In this document: positions 62,660 to 64,000 of the stretch, piece after piece
How the letters are laid out: each line of letters begins with the position of its first letter
Numbering within the stretch: the first letter of the stretch is position 1
Source: Longimicrobium sp.
GTDB taxonomy: Bacteria > Gemmatimonadota > Gemmatimonadetes > Longimicrobiales > Longimicrobiaceae
Length of the DNA: 64,000 nt
Assembly (NCBI RefSeq): GCF_036388275.1
Contig: NZ_DASVSF010000113.1
Coordinates: 248,001-312,000 of the forward strand
Direction: 5' to 3'
Position numbers and translations under genes: made by a program
The notes under the pieces: generated by a model
What the model was told of the DNA's origin: nothing
What the model saw: the letters and a program-made list of their open reading frames with translations, nothing else
Database searches by the model: none

Positions 62660-63619
62660 CTATCCCGCCGAGCCGGGGTCGGTGCGGACGATCATCACGC
62701 CGCCCAGCGTCAGCGCGGCTCCCGCCAGCGCCAGGGCCGAGGGGCGCTCGTTCAGCAGCACCGTCCCGGCCAGCAGCGCCACCACGGGCGTGAGGTTGCT
62801 GTAGATCGCCGTGCGTGTGTTCCCGATCCGCTCCACCCCGCGATACCAGATCAGGTACGCCAGGCCGATGGCGAAGGTCGCCGAAAAGAGCATGCCGCCC
62901 CACGCCCGCCCGTCCACCGCGCCCCAGTCCTGGCGCGACAGGGCGGGGATTCCCGCCACCATCAGCCCGACGGCCCCCACCCACAGCGTCCACGCCGTCG
63001 TGCGGATGCTGCCGTACTTTCGCACGATGGGCCGCGCGCCCACGGTGTAGCACGCCCACGCGGCCGACGCGGTCACCAGGATGGCGTCGCCGACCAGCGC
63101 CTCGCGCCCCTCGACGCGCAGGCTGGCCCCGCTGACCAGCGCCACGCCCAGGATCGAGAGCGACGCGCCGCCCCAGGTGCGCGGCCCCGGCTTCTCGTGC
63201 CCCGTGAGCATGGAGAGGAACGCCGTCATGATGGGCGTAAGCGCCAGCATCAGGCTGGCGTGCCCGGCCCGGGTGCGGTCCAGCCCCAGGATGAAGCACA
63301 TCTGGTACATCACGTTGCCCAGCAGCCCCAGCGCGATCACCCGCGGCAGGTCTTCGCGGCCGGGCAGGGAGAACTGGCCGCGCAGGGAGAGCACCGCGAA
63401 CACCAGCACCGAGGCGACCACGAAGCGCAGGGCGTTGAACGCCAGCGGCTCGAACACGCCGAGCGCGTGCTTCACCACGGCGAAGTTCACGCCCCAGACG
63501 AACACCATCATCGCCAGCGCGGCTTCCGTCCATCCCCATCCCGGCACCGGCGCCGTCGCCTCCGCGCCGATCCCCGCGTCGCTCTCCGCGGCCTCGCCCA
63601 GCCCGTCTCTTCCCTGCAT
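62660..63619 (-). CDS. EamA/DMT-family transporter
   Basis: 319 aa with about ten membrane helices in two EamA halves: the first from LAMMVFVWGVNFAVVKHALGVFEPLAFNALRFV, the second from GDAILVTASAAWACYTVG to ALAGAALTLGGVMIV. DMT members export metabolites such as amino acids or riboflavin-like compounds; the substrate is not evident. ATG at 63619 has GGAG six bases upstream; 63625 is the alternative. Confidence 0.92.
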   Translation of the reverse strand: MQGRDGLGEAAESDAGIGAEATAPVPGWGWTEAALAMMVFVWGVNFAVVKHALGVFEPLAFNALRFVVASVLVFAVLSLRGQFSLPGREDLPRVIALGLLGNVMYQMCFILGLDRTRAGHASLMLALTPIMTAFLSMLTGHEKPGPRTWGGASLSILGVALVSGASLRVEGREALVGDAILVTASAAWACYTVGARPIVRKYGSIRTTAWTLWVGAVGLMVAGIPALSRQDWGAVDGRAWGGMLFSATFAIGLAYLIWYRGVERIGNTRTAIYSNLTPVVALLAGTVLLNERPSALALAGAALTLGGVMIVRTDPGSAG

Positions 63620-63911
63620 CTTCATCTCCGATGGAAAGCCGGGGAAGAAGCGCGAGCTCCTCCCCCGGCTCGAATGCCGTGGTCCATTGTCGTCAGCGGC
63701 GGCGGGTGCGGGCAGAAGCTGGGCCGCCGAGAACCCAGCACCATCTCCGCCCGAATCCCGGACGGAAGATCGGCCCGGGGGACCTGTGCCGCAACCTGAG
63801 GCAACCTTGTTCCGCGGGCGGGCGTCGGAATACGTGCGCCCGGCCTCCGGCTGCACGTGGTTTCCGTTCTCGCCGGCGTCCCAACGACATCTCACCCGCT
63901 CCCGCCATCCA

Positions 63912-64000
63912 ATGCGCAAGCTCGTTCTTCTCGCCGCGATTGTCCTCCTGGCCGCTCGCCCGGCGCACGGCCAGACCGCCGCGGACTCGGCCGCCATCCG
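63912..64000 (+). CDS. Partial exported protein, cut by window end
   Basis: Only 29 residues: a Sec signal peptide RKLVLLAAIVLLAARPAHGQ and the start of the mature chain (TAADSAAIR). It runs off the window, so its function cannot be told. Divergent from the DMT transporter gene. Confidence 0.6.
   Translation, partial: MRKLVLLAAIVLLAARPAHGQTAADSAAI

Overview
This is a high-GC window (roughly 70% G+C by eye) packed with short operons. The gene content points to a Gram-negative bacterium: many Sec/lipobox lipoproteins, a DUF4249-type lipoprotein, a SIMPL protein, two ECF sigma/anti-sigma pairs, an ALDH16-type double dehydrogenase and a bacterial deoxyhypusine-synthase-like enzyme. Together with the repeat families TGTCATCCTGAG...GAAGGATCT and GCGACTTCAGTCGC this suggests Gemmatimonadota, perhaps Longimicrobiaceae. 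That placement is inference; there is no rRNA or tRNA gene to anchor it.

Layout. 0-6 kb: an SDR enzyme, a SMI1/KNR4 protein, a GAF-PAS-GGDEF-EAL protein and a secreted M28 peptidase, all on the minus strand. 6.3-9.5 kb: two gene pairs that overlap at ATGA (GNAT-like plus small protein; ART-like plus small protein) flanking fumarase. 9.6-25 kb: housekeeping and envelope genes (tryptophan 2,3-dioxygenase, MBL hydrolase, M20 amidohydrolase, response regulator, CorA, ECF/anti-sigma pair, endonuclease V, FKBP, phosphatase, thioesterase, SIMPL, QueE). 25-30.5 kb: an SDR-HAD pair, then a small accessory island with a Panacea-type toxin-antitoxin candidate, a low-GC RelA/SpoT protein and a deoxyhypusine-synthase-like gene. 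30.7-42.4 kb: LOG protein, lipoprotein, DUF6941, a quinoprotein broken by one amber codon, YjbQ, MaoC, a Doc toxin-antitoxin module, ALDH16 and a rhomboid protease. 42.4-51.3 kb: a TcmP-like protein, histidine kinase, S1 protease, second ECF/anti-sigma pair, histone-H1-like HhH protein and GlgB. 52-58.7 kb: a MoCo-sulfurase-like class V aminotransferase, lytic transglycosylase, ferredoxin, hydrolase and a CbiX/DR2241 pair. 58.9-61.8 kb: the most unusual locus, a STAND ATPase fused through one membrane helix to a GH19/lysozyme-like domain, with a small companion gene. 62-64 kb: a frameshifted TRIC-type channel, a DMT transporter and the start of an exported protein.

Five intergenic islands (about 24.9-25.3, 30.4-30.7, 33.3-33.8, 51.3-52.0 and 56.2-57.0 kb) are built from the same dispersed hairpin repeat modules, and two of them carry the modules in the same order over about 440 bp. 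Many genes end in clear hairpin terminators. The best candidates for an undescribed system are the STAND-TM-hydrolase locus and the cluster of coupled two-gene toxin/antitoxin-like modules.
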